Shown here: positions 46,634-55,469 of the stretch, one piece after another
Layout: each line of letters opens with the position of its first letter
How positions within the stretch are numbered: position 1 is the first letter of the stretch
Assembly (NCBI GenBank): GCA_030824535.1
Contig: JAVBXO010000068.1
Span: forward strand, 1 to 57,359
Source: Azonexus sp.
GTDB taxonomy: Bacteria > Pseudomonadota > Gammaproteobacteria > Burkholderiales > Rhodocyclaceae
Length of the DNA stretch: 57,359 nucleotides
Direction of reading: 5' to 3'
Made by a program: the position numbers and the translations under genes
Notes under the pieces: model-generated
The model's database searches: none
What the model saw: only the letters and a program-made list of their open reading frames with translations
What the model was told of the DNA's origin: nothing

Positions 46634-47188
46634 ATGCTTGATCGTGAAGGCTATCGCCCGAACGTCGGCATCATTCTTTGTAACGCCAAAAACGAGGTTT
46701 TCTGGGGTAAGCGCATACGGGAACATTCCTGGCAGTTTCCACAAGGTGGCATCAAGCGCGGCGAATCGCCCGAAGATGCCATGTTCCGTGAACTGTATGA
46801 AGAGGTCGGGCTCTTGCCCGAGCACGTGCGTATCCTCGGACGGACCAAGGGCTGGTTGCGTTATGAAGTGCCGACACAATGGATCAAGCGCGAATGGCGC
46901 GGATCTTACAAAGGGCAGAAACAGATCTGGTTCCTGCTGCGACTGGTTGGGCGAGACAGCGATGTTTCACTGCGTGCGACCAACAAGCCGGAATTCGATG
47001 CCTGGCGCTGGAACGAGTACTGGGTGCCTCTCGATGCCGTGATTGAATTCAAGCGCAGCGTCTATGAACAGGCGCTCAGGGAACTGGTGCGCTTTCTTGA
47101 GCAGGACCGACGTCTGGGCAAGCCCCGGCGGGCCGGGGAAGAGCATCTTGATGGCTTCTCGGGTGGGTCGGATAAGGAGTCATTATGA
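46634..47188 (+). CDS. rppH: RNA pyrophosphohydrolase RppH
   Basis: RppH removes pyrophosphate from the 5' end of messages and starts their decay. The 184-residue protein has the Nudix box [20 protein letters not shown] (about 38-57) and the RppH-specific WQFPQGGI and [10 protein letters not shown] segments. AGGA lies six bases before the ATG. It overlaps the next gene by ATGA, so rppH, the CNP1-like gene and coq7 are probably one transcript. The last 25 residues are a polar tail. Confidence 0.95.
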   Translation: MLDREGYRPNVGIILCNAKNEVFWGKRIREHSWQFPQGGIKRGESPEDAMFRELYEEVGLLPEHVRILGRTKGWLRYEVPTQWIKREWRGSYKGQKQIWFLLRLVGRDSDVSLRATNKPEFDAWRWNEYWVPLDAVIEFKRSVYEQALRELVRFLEQDRRLGKPRRAGEEHLDGFSGGSDKESL

Positions 47189-47706
47189 AGTTGGGCGCTA
47201 TTCTGGCCGGCGTGCTCTTGTTGGGCGCGACAGGCCAAGTCTTGGCTGGCGAAAACGACGGTGAGGACTACCGTCCCTCGCGCTGGCAGGAAGTTGAGGC
47301 AACTTTTCCTCTGCCGCCGAGCGAAACTACGCTCAAGGAGTTCTTTGTCAGCGCCGCGACGACGAATCGTTTCTATGTTGACCTGGCCAGTATTTCCGTT
47401 GGCTCGGATGGCGTTGTCAGGTATGTGTTGGTCGCGCAAACCGCAGAAGGTGGGCGTAACATCAGTTTCGAGGGTATTCGCTGTGAGAGTGGGCAGCGGC
47501 GCATTTATGCGCTGGGCCGTTCCGATGGCTCCTGGTCTGCTGCACGTAACAAGGAGTGGGTGCGTATTCGCGATGTCACTGCCAATCGTCAGCATGCGGC
47601 TTTGTACTCCAGTTATTTCTGTCCGCTAGGAGTGGCTGTGCTAAGCGCTGACGAAGCACGCGATGCGCTGAAACGTGGCGTCCATCCCATGGTCAAGTAT
47701 TGGTAG
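47185..47706 (+). CDS. CNP1-like family exported protein
   Basis: The 173-residue protein has a signal peptide ([21 protein letters not shown]) cut near residue 22. The core with [20 protein letters not shown] near 58-77 and [17 protein letters not shown] near 90 matches the CNP1-like family, named after a Neisseria protein of unknown function. A conserved Cys pair (near 96 and 145) may form a disulfide in the periplasm. It is coupled to rppH and ends 3 bases before coq7, an order found widely in betaproteobacteria. Confidence 0.88.
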   Translation: MKLGAILAGVLLLGATGQVLAGENDGEDYRPSRWQEVEATFPLPPSETTLKEFFVSAATTNRFYVDLASISVGSDGVVRYVLVAQTAEGGRNISFEGIRCESGQRRIYALGRSDGSWSAARNKEWVRIRDVTANRQHAALYSSYFCPLGVAVLSADEARDALKRGVHPMVKYW

Positions 47707-47709
47707 TTT

Positions 47710-48333
47710 ATGCTTCTGGATCGATTAATCGGTGAGTTTGATCTGGCCCTGCGTACTGTTGCGGCGCCAGCCTGCACGGTGCGCCCGGTGCCAGGCGCCG
47801 AGTTTCCGGATGTTCAGCTCGATGAGCAGCAGCGTCAGCATGTGGTCGGTCTGATGCGGGTCAATCACTGTGGTGAAATTTGTGCTCAAGCGCTTTACCA
47901 AGGGCAGGCGCTGACTTCCCGTGACCCGGCGGTGCGCGAAGCGCTTAAGGGGGCGGCGCTGCAGGAAACCGAGCACCTGGCCTGGACTGAGCGACGGATC
48001 GCCGAGCTGGGGGGGCGCAAGAGCCTGCTCAATCCCCTTTGGTATGCCGGATCCCTGAGCTTGGGCGTGCTGGCGGGCGTGCTTGGTGATCGCTGGAATC
48101 TGGGCTTTCTCGCCGAGACCGAACGCCAGGTGGAGGCGCACCTGGATGGGCATCTGGACGATCTGCCTGTTGATGACCAGCGCTCGCGGGCGATCGTCAG
48201 GCAAATGCGTGACGATGAAATCGAGCATGCTGAAATGGCCGTGGAGTTTGGTGCGGCCGAGTTGCCGCAACCGGTCAAACTGGGAATGAAACTGGCGGCC
48301 AGGCTCATGACCGGAACCGCCTATCGTCTTTGA
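47710..48333 (+). CDS. coq7: 2-polyprenyl-3-methyl-6-methoxy-1,4-benzoquinone monooxygenase
   Basis: Coq7 hydroxylates demethoxyubiquinol, the next to last ring step in ubiquinone synthesis. The 207-residue di-iron protein shows ligands in [15 protein letters not shown] near residue 52, QETEHLAW near 86 and [14 protein letters not shown] near 164. The repeat structure of two E-x-x-H pairs fits the family. It binds the inner membrane on the cytoplasmic face. It ends 6 bases from the convergent OsmC-like gene. Confidence 0.93.
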   Translation: MLLDRLIGEFDLALRTVAAPACTVRPVPGAEFPDVQLDEQQRQHVVGLMRVNHCGEICAQALYQGQALTSRDPAVREALKGAALQETEHLAWTERRIAELGGRKSLLNPLWYAGSLSLGVLAGVLGDRWNLGFLAETERQVEAHLDGHLDDLPVDDQRSRAIVRQMRDDEIEHAEMAVEFGAAELPQPVKLGMKLAARLMTGTAYRL

Positions 48334-48339
48334 CGAATC

Positions 48340-48768
48340 TCAGGCTTCTTCAATGATTTCAAAGTCGTGGGTGATTTCCGCAGTCTTTGCCATCATGATT
48401 GAGGCCGAGCAATATTTGTCCTTCGACAATTCTATGGCTCGCGCTACGGCCTCGGCCTTGAGTTGCTTGCCCTTGACGCGATAGTGGAAGTGGATCCGGG
48501 TAAATACCTTCGGGTCGCTGTCGGCACGTTCCGCTAGTAGTGACACTTCGCAGCCGCTGACGGCGTGTCGGCCCTTTTTCAGGATCAGGACGACGTCGAA
48601 AGCCGAGCAGCCCCCTGTTCCCGCCAGAACCATTTCCATCGGCCGCAAGCCGATATTCCGGCCGCCGGCTTCAGGTGCGCCATCCATAACCACCGCATGG
48701 CCGCTGCCGGTTTCCGCCACAAAAGCCATTCCGGCGTCGCTGCCCATCCATCTAACAGTGCATTCCAT
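48340..48768 (-). CDS. OsmC-family protein (YhfA-like)
   Basis: The 142-residue protein has the OsmC fold: VRWMGSDAGMAFVAETGSG at the start, then LAGTGGCSAFDVVLILKKGR near residue 48 with the first reactive Cys, and SGCEVSLLAERA near 72 with the second. OsmC members reduce organic peroxides; YhfA-type members are less well known. A TAAAAT -10 box (minus strand, 48794-48799) and TTGGAG ribosome site precede it. A TGCA-core palindrome at 48835 is well placed for regulation. Confidence 0.85.
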   Translation of the reverse strand: MECTVRWMGSDAGMAFVAETGSGHAVVMDGAPEAGGRNIGLRPMEMVLAGTGGCSAFDVVLILKKGRHAVSGCEVSLLAERADSDPKVFTRIHFHYRVKGKQLKAEAVARAIELSKDKYCSASIMMAKTAEITHDFEIIEEA

Positions 48769-48834
48769 CGAAAATCTCCAAGAAAGGGGTTGGATTTTAA
48801 CGGAAGTAGCTCATCAGACGCTCGGATTGCTTTG

Positions 48835-48851
48835 TTGCTGCAGTGCAGCAA
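48835..48851. promoter_or_regulatory. Palindrome TTGCTGCA-n-TGCAGCAA upstream of the OsmC-like gene
   Basis: Perfect 8-base arms flank one G. The centre is about 45 bases upstream of the putative OsmC -10 box (TAAAAT on the minus strand, 48794-48799), a position suited to an activator or to upstream repressor binding. The core TGCAnTGCA is shared with the palindrome at 48993-49009. Confidence 0.6.
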
Positions 48852-48952
48852 TTTGACCTTGTTTTGAGGTGCGCTTGGTCTTTGTGATCGAAGTTATACA
48901 TCGCAATATTGGTTTCATGAGTTATTTAAGTATTCAATAAAAACAATATGTT

Positions 48953-49009
48953 ATTGTGCATAAATAATTGTTTTTAAATGATAAATTATACTATTGTGCA
49001 ATGCACAAT
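48953..49009 (+). promoter_or_regulatory. Promoter and operator region of a candidate small RNA
   Basis: ATTGTGCA-A-TGCACAAT (48993-49009) is a perfect 8-1-8 palindrome directly after a TATACT -10 box (48987-48992), so a bound protein would cover the start point. A half site ATTGTGCA lies 40 bases upstream (48953-48960). The flanking DNA is strongly AT-rich, unlike the rest of the window. No good -35 box is visible, which suggests dependence on an activator or a UP-like element. Confidence 0.6.
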
Positions 49010-49161
49010 TTTGTCTTGTGGTCGGCTCTTGCTTCAGGCAGAATGGGAACCGTTGCAGCTAGAGACTTAAGTGGTTGAGGGGTCTTTAGCTCAGATTTGT
49101 CTCCTCCACCCTCCTCCTTTGGTGTGGATTTAACGCGGCTCAGCGAGCCGCGTTTTTTTTT
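48999..49161 (+). ncRNA. Candidate small regulatory RNA
   Basis: The 565-base gap between the OsmC-like gene and rplM contains no coding sequence I can support, but it has the parts of a small RNA gene. A -10 box TATACT (48987-48992) predicts a start near 48999. AGCTAGAGAC (49057-49066) pairs with GTCTTTAGCT (49082-49091) as a 10-pair stem with one G-T wobble. An unpaired CU-rich stretch CTCCTCCACCCTCCTCC (49101-49117) resembles anti-Shine-Dalgarno target-binding loops. A strong terminator ends it. Expected length is about 160 bases. I do not recognise a known family. Confidence 0.6.
49132..49161 (+). terminator. Rho-independent terminator of the candidate small RNA
   Basis: AACGCGGCTC (49132-49141) pairs perfectly with GAGCCGCGTT (49145-49154) around AGC, followed by nine T. 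It has the plus-strand orientation, yet no plus-strand protein gene precedes it (the neighbour upstream is on the minus strand), so it must end some non-coding transcript. Confidence 0.9.
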
Positions 49162-49258
49162 CTCCGGTCTTGCCTTGCGGTTAATCGATTGCCGCTGGAT
49201 GAGTGATATATGGTCCCGGTGGGCGAGAACGGTATTCTGTTGATCTCGCATCTTTGCA

Positions 49259-49287
49259 TTGACATCTCGAGATCAGTGGAATATACT
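49259..49287 (+). promoter_or_regulatory. Sigma-70 promoter of rplM-rpsI
   Basis: TTGACA (49259-49264) and TATACT (49282-49287) are spaced by the ideal 17 bases. The start would lie near 49294, about 40 bases before the rplM ATG. It is the best promoter match in the window, fitting a ribosomal protein operon. Confidence 0.85.
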
Positions 49288-49333
49288 CCACGGCTTTCTC
49301 AAATATCCGCCAAATTCTCAGGACGGCACACAC

Positions 49334-49762
49334 ATGAAAACGTTTTCCGCCAAGCCACATGAGGTGAAGCGCGAGTGGTTTGTGGTAGACGCCACAGACA
49401 AGGTGCTCGGCCGCCTCGCTACCGAAATTGCCCGCCGTCTGCGTGGCAAGCACAAGGCTATCTACACCCCGCACGTTGATACCGGCGATTTTATCGTCGT
49501 CACCAATGTCGACAAGATCACCGTTACCGGTAATAAGGCCGAAGATAAGAAGTACTTCCGTCACTCCGGTTACCCGGGTGGTATCTACGAAACCAACTTC
49601 AAGAAGATGCAGCAACGTTTCCCGGGTCGTGCTCTGGAAACGGCCGTCAAGGGCATGCTGCCGAAGGGTCCGCTGGGCTACGCCATGCTCAAGAAGTTGA
49701 AGTGCTACGCCGGCGACCAGCATCCGCACACCGCCCAGCAGCCCAAGGCTCTGGAAATCTAA
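49334..49762 (+). CDS. rplM: 50S ribosomal protein L13
   Basis: L13 is an early-binding large-subunit protein. From ATG 49334 the protein has 142 residues, the E. coli length, beginning [11 protein letters not shown]. Typical segments are [19 protein letters not shown] near residue 15 and [14 protein letters not shown] near 78, with [19 protein letters not shown] near 97. A longer frame begins inside the promoter and is rejected. rpsI follows after 9 bases. Confidence 0.98.
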   Translation: MKTFSAKPHEVKREWFVVDATDKVLGRLATEIARRLRGKHKAIYTPHVDTGDFIVVTNVDKITVTGNKAEDKKYFRHSGYPGGIYETNFKKMQQRFPGRALETAVKGMLPKGPLGYAMLKKLKCYAGDQHPHTAQQPKALEI

Positions 49763-49771
49763 GGAGTCATC

Positions 49772-50164
49772 ATGGCTGAAAGTTACTTCTACGGTACCGG
49801 TCGTCGCAAGAGCGCCGTTGCTCGTGTCTTCATGAAGCGCGGTTCTGGCGCCATCATCGTCAATGGCAAGCCGGTCGATCAGTTCTTCTCCCGCGAAACC
49901 GGTCGTATGATCGTCCGTCAACCGCTGGAATTGGTCGAGCAGCTGGCCGGTTTTGATATCAAGGTGAATGTTACCGGCGGTGGTGAATCTGGCCAGGCTG
50001 GTGCTGTTCGTCACGGTATCACCCGTGCCCTGATCGAATACGATGCAGCGCTCAAGCCTGCTCTTTCCAAGGCTGGTTTTGTTACCCGCGATGCCCGCGA
50101 AGTCGAACGTAAGAAGGTCGGTTTCCACAAAGCTCGCCGCCGGAAGCAGTTCTCCAAGCGCTAA
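49772..50164 (+). CDS. rpsI: 30S ribosomal protein S9
   Basis: S9 lies in the head of the small subunit with its C-terminal tail reaching the P-site tRNA. The 130-residue protein begins with the family motif [16 protein letters not shown], has [15 protein letters not shown] near 69 and ends in [11 protein letters not shown], the basic tail whose final Lys-Arg contacts tRNA. AAGGAG is present before the ATG. It closes the rplM-rpsI operon and is followed by a strong terminator. Confidence 0.98.
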   Translation: MAESYFYGTGRRKSAVARVFMKRGSGAIIVNGKPVDQFFSRETGRMIVRQPLELVEQLAGFDIKVNVTGGGESGQAGAVRHGITRALIEYDAALKPALSKAGFVTRDAREVERKKVGFHKARRRKQFSKR

Positions 50165-50197
50165 GTTACATATCCGGCAGTTTTTGCCAGATCAAAG

Positions 50198-50232
50198 ATG
50201 CCGTTCAGTATTTTCTGGACGGCATTTTTTTT
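50198..50232 (+). terminator. Terminator of rplM-rpsI
   Basis: ATGCCGTTCAG (50198-50208) pairs with CTGGACGGCAT (50215-50225) with one G-T wobble, followed by eight T. It lies 34 bases after the rpsI stop. Confidence 0.9.
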
Positions 50233-50346
50233 GCTTGTAGCGGTTTGTAAGGCTTCTCCATGGCCTTGCTTGGGCTTGAAGGAATGATTGCCTTCAATGT
50301 TCCATGCGGCGCAGGTATCATGATGCTTTTCGTGGTGGCCCATACG

Positions 50347-51090
50347 ATGTTCAAAATTCGCCATCCGGCGGTTTCACGGAGATTGCGCAAGTTTCAACGA
50401 CACTTTGGCATTGCTGCACCCAAAGTGGTTGTGCAGACCCATGCTCCCTGGAAACTGTCGCTACTCCTTGTGTTAACCCTGATTTCTGGTTTTGGCGCAG
50501 GCTTCTGGGTTGTCCGGGGGAGCTATGAGCAATTTTCTGCGGGAAGGTCTGCGGGGGAGCTTGGAGCACAATTGCTTCAGTGTCAGGGGGAACTGCTGCT
50601 GACTCGCTCGGAAGCGGGAACGGGGCGCCAGGCGGTGACCATGGAGCAAGCCGTGCAGCAACAGCTGCTGCTCAAGGTTGAGGGGCTGGAACGCGAAAAT
50701 GCCCTGCTCAAGGAGGATGTTCGTGCTTTCGAGCATCTGGGTGCCAGTGCGGATGCGCCAGCCATGCTGCGTATCGAGAATTTCCGGATTCTGCCTGATG
50801 GCGAAAGCACCTACCGCTATCGTGTTTTTCTTGCTTACTCACCTGACAAAAATAATGCCGATTTTCGTGGTCGTTTGCGACTTGTTGTGACTTATCTTCT
50901 TCAGGGGAGAGAGGTTCAGCTTGATCAGCCGGAGCCCAGTAGTGACGGCCCGGAATATGACTTGAAACTTCGTCATTATCTGCGTCGTGAGGGCACTGTC
51001 AAATTGCCTCCCGGAGCGCAGCTGAAAACCATCGAGGCCCGTATTTTTCAGGGCGACGCGCTGAAGGCGCGAAAATTAACCCAGTTATGA
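50347..51090 (+). CDS. DUF6776-family membrane-anchored protein
   Basis: From ATG 50347 the protein has 247 residues: a short basic cytoplasmic N-terminus (MFKIRHPAVSRRLRKFQRHF), one membrane helix at about 35-57, a coiled coil at about 75-140, and a beta-rich periplasmic domain from about 145 (LRIENFRILPDGESTYRYRV). Earlier starts at 50260 or 50320 are open but their products do not look like the family and no ribosome site is clear. It precedes a bactofilin gene by 11 bases, so it may anchor or act with that cytoskeletal polymer; this is inference. Confidence 0.78.
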   Translation: MFKIRHPAVSRRLRKFQRHFGIAAPKVVVQTHAPWKLSLLLVLTLISGFGAGFWVVRGSYEQFSAGRSAGELGAQLLQCQGELLLTRSEAGTGRQAVTMEQAVQQQLLLKVEGLERENALLKEDVRAFEHLGASADAPAMLRIENFRILPDGESTYRYRVFLAYSPDKNNADFRGRLRLVVTYLLQGREVQLDQPEPSSDGPEYDLKLRHYLRREGTVKLPPGAQLKTIEARIFQGDALKARKLTQL

Positions 51091-51101
51091 AGAGATAAAC
51101 A

Positions 51102-51512
51102 ATGTTTGGCAAAAAAAACAATCCGGTTCCTCAGGGGCGAATCGATAGTTTGATTGGTGTGGGAACCTGTATTGAGGGGAATATCAATTTCTCGGGCGGT
51201 TTGAGAATTGACGGTGTCGTCAAAGGCAATGTCGCAGCTGCACCCGATGCCACTAGTTCAACCTTGATCATCAGCGAGCATGCAACGATTGAGGGGGAGG
51301 TCAATGTGGCGCATCTGGTGATGAACGGTACGGTGCTGGGCAGGGTCGTGGTTACCGAGTCCCTGGAAATGGAGTCAAAAGCAAAAATTGTCGGCGATGT
51401 TAATTACTATCTGATAGAAATGCATCAAGGCGCAATTATTGAAGGCCATTTGCTGCACCGTGATGGAAAATCTGGCTTGTCAACGGAACAAAAACCGGAA
51501 ATTCAGAACTAA
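51102..51512 (+). CDS. Bactofilin (polymer-forming cytoskeletal protein)
   Basis: Bactofilins self-assemble into membrane-associated filaments that position cell-wall enzymes, pili or chromosomes. The 136-residue protein has a short N-terminal stretch (MFGKKNNPVPQGRIDSLIG) followed by a right-handed beta-helix (about 20-115) with repeats such as INFSGGLRIDGVVKGNV, HATIEGEVNVAHLVMNGTVLG and ESLEMESKAKIVGDVNY broken by turns. The C-terminus is disordered. It lies directly after the DUF6776 gene and 62 bases before erpA. Confidence 0.93.
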   Translation: MFGKKNNPVPQGRIDSLIGVGTCIEGNINFSGGLRIDGVVKGNVAAAPDATSSTLIISEHATIEGEVNVAHLVMNGTVLGRVVVTESLEMESKAKIVGDVNYYLIEMHQGAIIEGHLLHRDGKSGLSTEQKPEIQN

Positions 51513-51574
51513 GTTCATTGACCACGTTTTTTTGGCACCGGATAATTCCGGGCTGATTTTTAAGGAGTTTGCTG

Positions 51575-51925
51575 ATGAATGCTGTGACCGAAATGAATGT
51601 TCCCCTGGTTTTTACTGATAACGCTGCCAACAAGGTCAAGGAGCTGATCGAGGAGGAGGGTAACCCGGCGCTGAAGTTGCGTGTGTTCGTCACGGGCGGC
51701 GGTTGCTCCGGTTTCCAGTACGGCTTTACCTTCGATGAAGAGGTCAATGAAGACGATGCCACCATGGAGAAGAATGGGGTGACGCTGCTGATTGATCCGA
51801 TGAGCTATCAGTATCTGGTCGGTGCCGAGATCGACTACTCCGAAGGCCTGGAGGGTTCCCAGTTTGTCATTCGTAACCCGAATGCCACCTCCACCTGTGG
51901 CTGCGGCTCTTCCTTCTCTGCCTGA
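51575..51925 (+). CDS. erpA: Iron-sulfur cluster insertion protein ErpA
   Basis: ErpA is an A-type carrier that inserts Fe-S clusters into targets such as IspG. The ATG at 51575 with TAAGGAG seven bases upstream gives 116 residues; a TTG two codons earlier is less likely. The three ligand Cys are in [11 protein letters not shown] near residue 45 and the C-terminal TCGCGSSF near 110. BioB and other Fe-S enzymes here may need such carriers. A bidirectional terminator separates it from cysQ. Confidence 0.95.
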   Translation: MNAVTEMNVPLVFTDNAANKVKELIEEEGNPALKLRVFVTGGGCSGFQYGFTFDEEVNEDDATMEKNGVTLLIDPMSYQYLVGAEIDYSEGLEGSQFVIRNPNATSTCGCGSSFSA

Positions 51926-51973
51926 GCGGCTTTGCCGGATCGGATAGTTTTTCTCCGATGACCGGGCGAAAAA

Positions 51974-52005
51974 AAAGCGTTTGGCTGTCCGGCCAAACGC
52001 TTTTT
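51974..52005. terminator. Bidirectional terminator between erpA and cysQ
   Basis: AAAGCGTTTGGC (51974-51985) pairs perfectly with GCCAAACGCTTT (51992-52003) around TGTCCG. An A-run precedes and T-run follows, so it can end both convergent transcripts. Confidence 0.9.
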
Positions 52006-52024
52006 GTCTTTCAGCAACTGTTTT

Positions 52025-52807
52025 TTAGAAACCGAGTTCTGTCAGCAGGGCAGGGGTGCTGATGGCGATGAACTCCGGGTTCAGGATAGGGCGGTCCAGG
52101 CCGTAGCGCAGCGTCTGGCCTTGCAGGTCGATGACTCGTCCGCCGGCGACTTCCAGTACGCACTGTGCTGCCGCTGTATCCCATTGGCTGGTGGGCCCAA
52201 AGCGCGGATACAGGTCGGCCAGGCCTTCAGCGATCCGGCAAAACTTCAAGGAACTGCCTGCGGGTTCGAAACGGTAGGGACGATTGACTGAGGCCAGCCA
52301 TTCCGCCAGGCGGTCGGCGCCATGCGAGCGGCTGCCAACTACCCGCATGGTTTCCGGCGTCTCAACCGTTTGTAGCGGGGTTAGCTCACGTTGCTGGCGT
52401 TTCCAGGCGCCCAGTCCTTCGGCAGCAAAATAGAGTGTATCCAGCGCCGGGGCATAGACGATGCCGACAATCGGGCGCGAATTGTGGATCAGCGCAATAT
52501 TGACCGTGAACTCGCCATTGCGCTTGAGGAACTCCTTGGTGCCATCGAGCGGGTCAACGAGGAAAAAGCTGTCGATCTTGCCGGTTTGCGTCGAAGAGGA
52601 TTCTTCCGAGAGGATGAATATGTCGGGAAACTCGCTTTCCAGTCCTTTCCGGATGACCGCATCCGCGCGCAGATCTGCCTCGGTAACCGGTGACGCATCG
52701 GCCTTTTGCCAAATTTCGCCACCGCTTTCATAAACGGCCATGATTTCATTGCCGGCGAGAATGGCCAGGTTGCAGAGTGAGTTCAGTTGTTGTTCGGAAA
52801 GTGTCAT
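52025..52807 (-). CDS. cysQ: 3'(2'),5'-bisphosphate nucleotidase CysQ
   Basis: CysQ hydrolyses 3'-phosphoadenosine 5'-phosphate (PAP), the by-product of PAPS use, to AMP. The 260-residue protein of the inositol monophosphatase fold has FFLVDPLDGTKEFLKRNGEF near residue 81 (metal site DPLDGT), EESSS near 68 and WDTAAAQCVLEVAGG near 211. The ATG at 52807 overlaps the TauE-like stop (ATGA). As last gene of cysD-cysNC-tauE-cysQ it completes a cycle of PAPS making and PAP removal. Confidence 0.93.
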   Translation of the reverse strand: MTLSEQQLNSLCNLAILAGNEIMAVYESGGEIWQKADASPVTEADLRADAVIRKGLESEFPDIFILSEESSSTQTGKIDSFFLVDPLDGTKEFLKRNGEFTVNIALIHNSRPIVGIVYAPALDTLYFAAEGLGAWKRQQRELTPLQTVETPETMRVVGSRSHGADRLAEWLASVNRPYRFEPAGSSLKFCRIAEGLADLYPRFGPTSQWDTAAAQCVLEVAGGRVIDLQGQTLRYGLDRPILNPEFIAISTPALLTELGF

Positions 52808-53595
52808 GGGTACAAAGACCACCACAGTTTGATACTGATCAGAAGGAGTACGCCAGCCAGCAGCGCGCGCAGCAGGCCGTGCGGCAGGCGGGAAGAAAGC
52901 ATGGCGCCAATGATGACGGCCGGGATCGAGCCAAGCAGCAGGTTGCCCAGTAAAGCCAGGTCGACATTGCCGATCAGCAGATGTCCCATGCCGGCAAAGA
53001 TCGCCAGGGGAATGGCGTGCACGATATCGGTGGCAATCAGGCGTGGCGGCGTCAGGCGCAGTGGGTACAGATAGGCCAGGAAGACCGCGCCCAGCGCACC
53101 GGCACCCACCGAGGTCAGTGTGACCAGTGAGCCAAGGATGGCACCTGCCAGGATGGTCAGGGGCGCCTGGAGTGACTTGAAGTGGTTGGCATCCGTGGTG
53201 CGGAAGCGCGTGCCCAGCGAATGCAGCGGCTTCTGGAAGATCATGCCTAGCGCGGTTACCAGCACCGCACAGGCAATGGCCGTTTTCAGCAGATGCACGG
53301 CATCAGCATCGACCGGGTGGATTTTCATCCAGATCAAGGTCGATGCCGATGCAGTCAGGCTGCCCATCCACAGGCGTTTGACTACTTGCCAGTCAATCAG
53401 TCCATGTGAATGATGAACACGCGTTGCGAACAGTTTGGTAATGGCGGCAAACCACAAATCGGTACCAACTGCTGCGAGCGGGGCGATGCCGAAAATCAGA
53501 AGCAGGAGGGGGGTCATCAAGGCTCCGCCTCCCACGCCGGTCAGGCCGACCAGCAGCCCGGTAGATGCACCGGCAACAATCAGCATCGGATCCAT
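52804..53595 (-). CDS. TauE/SafE-family membrane transporter
   Basis: The 263-residue protein has eight membrane helices and the family motif GLTGVGGGALMTPLLLLIFG near residue 18 and its repeat LTSVGAGALGAVFLAY near 160. Such proteins move sulfite, sulfonates or related anions. The ATG at 53595 overlaps the cysNC stop (TGATG); a TTG one codon earlier is also possible. Its position inside the sulfate-activation operon suggests export of sulfite or import of a sulfur anion. Direction and substrate are inferred. Confidence 0.85.
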   Translation of the reverse strand: MDPMLIVAGASTGLLVGLTGVGGGALMTPLLLLIFGIAPLAAVGTDLWFAAITKLFATRVHHSHGLIDWQVVKRLWMGSLTASASTLIWMKIHPVDADAVHLLKTAIACAVLVTALGMIFQKPLHSLGTRFRTTDANHFKSLQAPLTILAGAILGSLVTLTSVGAGALGAVFLAYLYPLRLTPPRLIATDIVHAIPLAIFAGMGHLLIGNVDLALLGNLLLGSIPAVIIGAMLSSRLPHGLLRALLAGVLLLISIKLWWSLYP

Positions 53596-55469
53596 CAATG
53601 CAGGACTTTCAGCAACTGTTCGACGCAGGCTTCCGGCGTGAACTGCAGGGTGTCCAGCGATACCTCCGGGTTTTCCGGCGCTTCGTAGGGGCTGTCGATC
53701 CCCGTGAAGTTCTTCAGTTCACCGCGTCTGGCCTTGGCGTAGAGTCCCTTGACATCACGATCCTCACAGGCATTGAGCGGGGTGCTGACGAAGACTTCGG
53801 TGAATTCGCCTTCCTCGAACAGGCTGCGTGCCATATCCCGTTCGCTGCGGAACGGGGAAATGAAGCTGACCAGCACGATCAGGCCGGCATCGACCATCAA
53901 TTTGGCAGTTTCGGCGACGCGGCGGATATTTTCGACACGATCGGTCTCGGTGAAGCCCAAGTCACGATTCAGGCCATGGCGGACGTTGTCACCATCCAGC
54001 AGGTAGGTGTGCTTGCCTTCGGCGAACAGGCGCTTCTCGAGCAGGTTGGCAACGGTGGACTTACCCGAGCCGGAGAGGCCGGTGAACCAGATGCAGCGCG
54101 GTTTCTGATGCTTGGCGGCGGCACGGACCATCTTGTTCAGTTCGAGCGCTTGCCAGTGGATGTTCTTGGCGCGGCGCAGCGCGAAATCGATCATGCCGGC
54201 ACCAACGGTTTCGAAGGTCAGTTTATCGACCAGGATGAAACCGCCGAGAATGCGATTGGTGTCATAGGGTTCGAAAACCAGCGGTGCGCTGAGCGAGATA
54301 TTGACCGTGGCGATTTCGTTCAGGTGCAGGGACTTAGCCGCCAGGTGCGAGCCGCTGTTCACATCGTCCTTGAACTTGATTTCGGTGATGGTTGCCGAGG
54401 TTTCCTTGCAGGCCAGCTTCAGGAAATACTGTCGGCCGGGTGACATCTCGTGTTCGCTCATCCACAGCAGACGCGCTTCGAACTGGTCAGCCACTTCGGC
54501 GGGGCGGTCGGCGGTGACCAGAACATCGCCGCGACTGGCATCGACTTCGTCAGTCAGGGTGATGGTGACGGAGTCGCCGGCATGTCCTTCGGTGACCGTA
54601 TCGAAACCGGCGATGACTGACTTGACGGTGGTTACGACACCCGACGGCAGCACGCGAACCGCGTCGCCCGGGCGGACGACGCCGGCGGCGATGCGCCCGC
54701 AATAGCCACGGAAATCGAGGTTGGGACGGTTGACCGATTGCACCGGCAAACGGAATGGATCCTGGCTGTCGTCACGGTGTATGGACACCGTATCGAGGTA
54801 TTCCATCAGTGATGGGCCATCGTACCAGGGCATCTTGTCGCTGCGCACCAGCACGTTGTCGCCATCCAGTCCGGACAGCGGTATTGCCTGGATGCTGACG
54901 AAGCCCAGCGCAGCGGAGAATTCGCGATATTCGGCGACAATCTTGTTGAACACGGCTTCGTCGTAATTGACGAGGTCCATCTTGTTCATCGCCAGGACGA
55001 CGTGGCGGATGCCCATCATCGACACGATGCGGCTGTGCCGGCGGGTTTGCGGCAACACGCCCTTGCGACCGTCGATCAGGATGACTGCGAGGTCGGCGGT
55101 CGAGGCGCCGGTGGCCATGTTGCGGGTGTACTGCTCGTGGCCCGGCGTATCGGCGACGATGTAGCGGCGCTTGTCGGTGGCGAAGAAGCGGTAGGCCACG
55201 TCAATCGTGATGCCTTGCTCGCGCTCTGCCTGCAGGCCGTCGACCAGCAGGGCCAGATCGAGTTTTTCGCCCTGGGTGCCGTATTGCCGCGAGTCGCTTT
55301 CCAGTGACTGCAGCTGGTCGTCGAAAATATTCTTGCTCTCGTACAGCAGGCGACCGATCAGCGTGCTCTTGCCGTCATCGACGCTGCCGCAGGTGATGAA
55401 ACGCAGGGTTTCCTTGTTGCGCTGTTCTTCAAGAAAGAGGGCAATATCGTTGGCTTGAAGTGTGTGCAT
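53595..55469 (-). CDS. cysNC: Bifunctional sulfate adenylyltransferase subunit 1/adenylylsulfate kinase (CysN-CysC fusion)
   Basis: The first part (about 1-440) is the GTP-driven CysN subunit with [15 protein letters not shown] near residue 28, [15 protein letters not shown] near 107 and MNKMDLV near 161. The second (about 457-624) is APS kinase with [18 protein letters not shown] near 463 and [15 protein letters not shown] near 492. With CysD it makes APS and then PAPS. The ATG overlaps the cysD stop by one base (TGATG), and its own stop overlaps the transporter start. Fusion of N and C is known in several bacteria. Confidence 0.96.
   Translation of the reverse strand: MHTLQANDIALFLEEQRNKETLRFITCGSVDDGKSTLIGRLLYESKNIFDDQLQSLESDSRQYGTQGEKLDLALLVDGLQAEREQGITIDVAYRFFATDKRRYIVADTPGHEQYTRNMATGASTADLAVILIDGRKGVLPQTRRHSRIVSMMGIRHVVLAMNKMDLVNYDEAVFNKIVAEYREFSAALGFVSIQAIPLSGLDGDNVLVRSDKMPWYDGPSLMEYLDTVSIHRDDSQDPFRLPVQSVNRPNLDFRGYCGRIAAGVVRPGDAVRVLPSGVVTTVKSVIAGFDTVTEGHAGDSVTITLTDEVDASRGDVLVTADRPAEVADQFEARLLWMSEHEMSPGRQYFLKLACKETSATITEIKFKDDVNSGSHLAAKSLHLNEIATVNISLSAPLVFEPYDTNRILGGFILVDKLTFETVGAGMIDFALRRAKNIHWQALELNKMVRAAAKHQKPRCIWFTGLSGSGKSTVANLLEKRLFAEGKHTYLLDGDNVRHGLNRDLGFTETDRVENIRRVAETAKLMVDAGLIVLVSFISPFRSERDMARSLFEEGEFTEVFVSTPLNACEDRDVKGLYAKARRGELKNFTGIDSPYEAPENPEVSLDTLQFTPEACVEQLLKVLH

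Noticed and set aside
49079-49093. GGGGTCTTTAGCTCAG resembles a tRNA 5' end
   Set aside because: No anticodon arm, T-loop or acceptor partner could be fitted; the stretch pairs instead with AGCTAGAGAC in the small RNA stem-loop.
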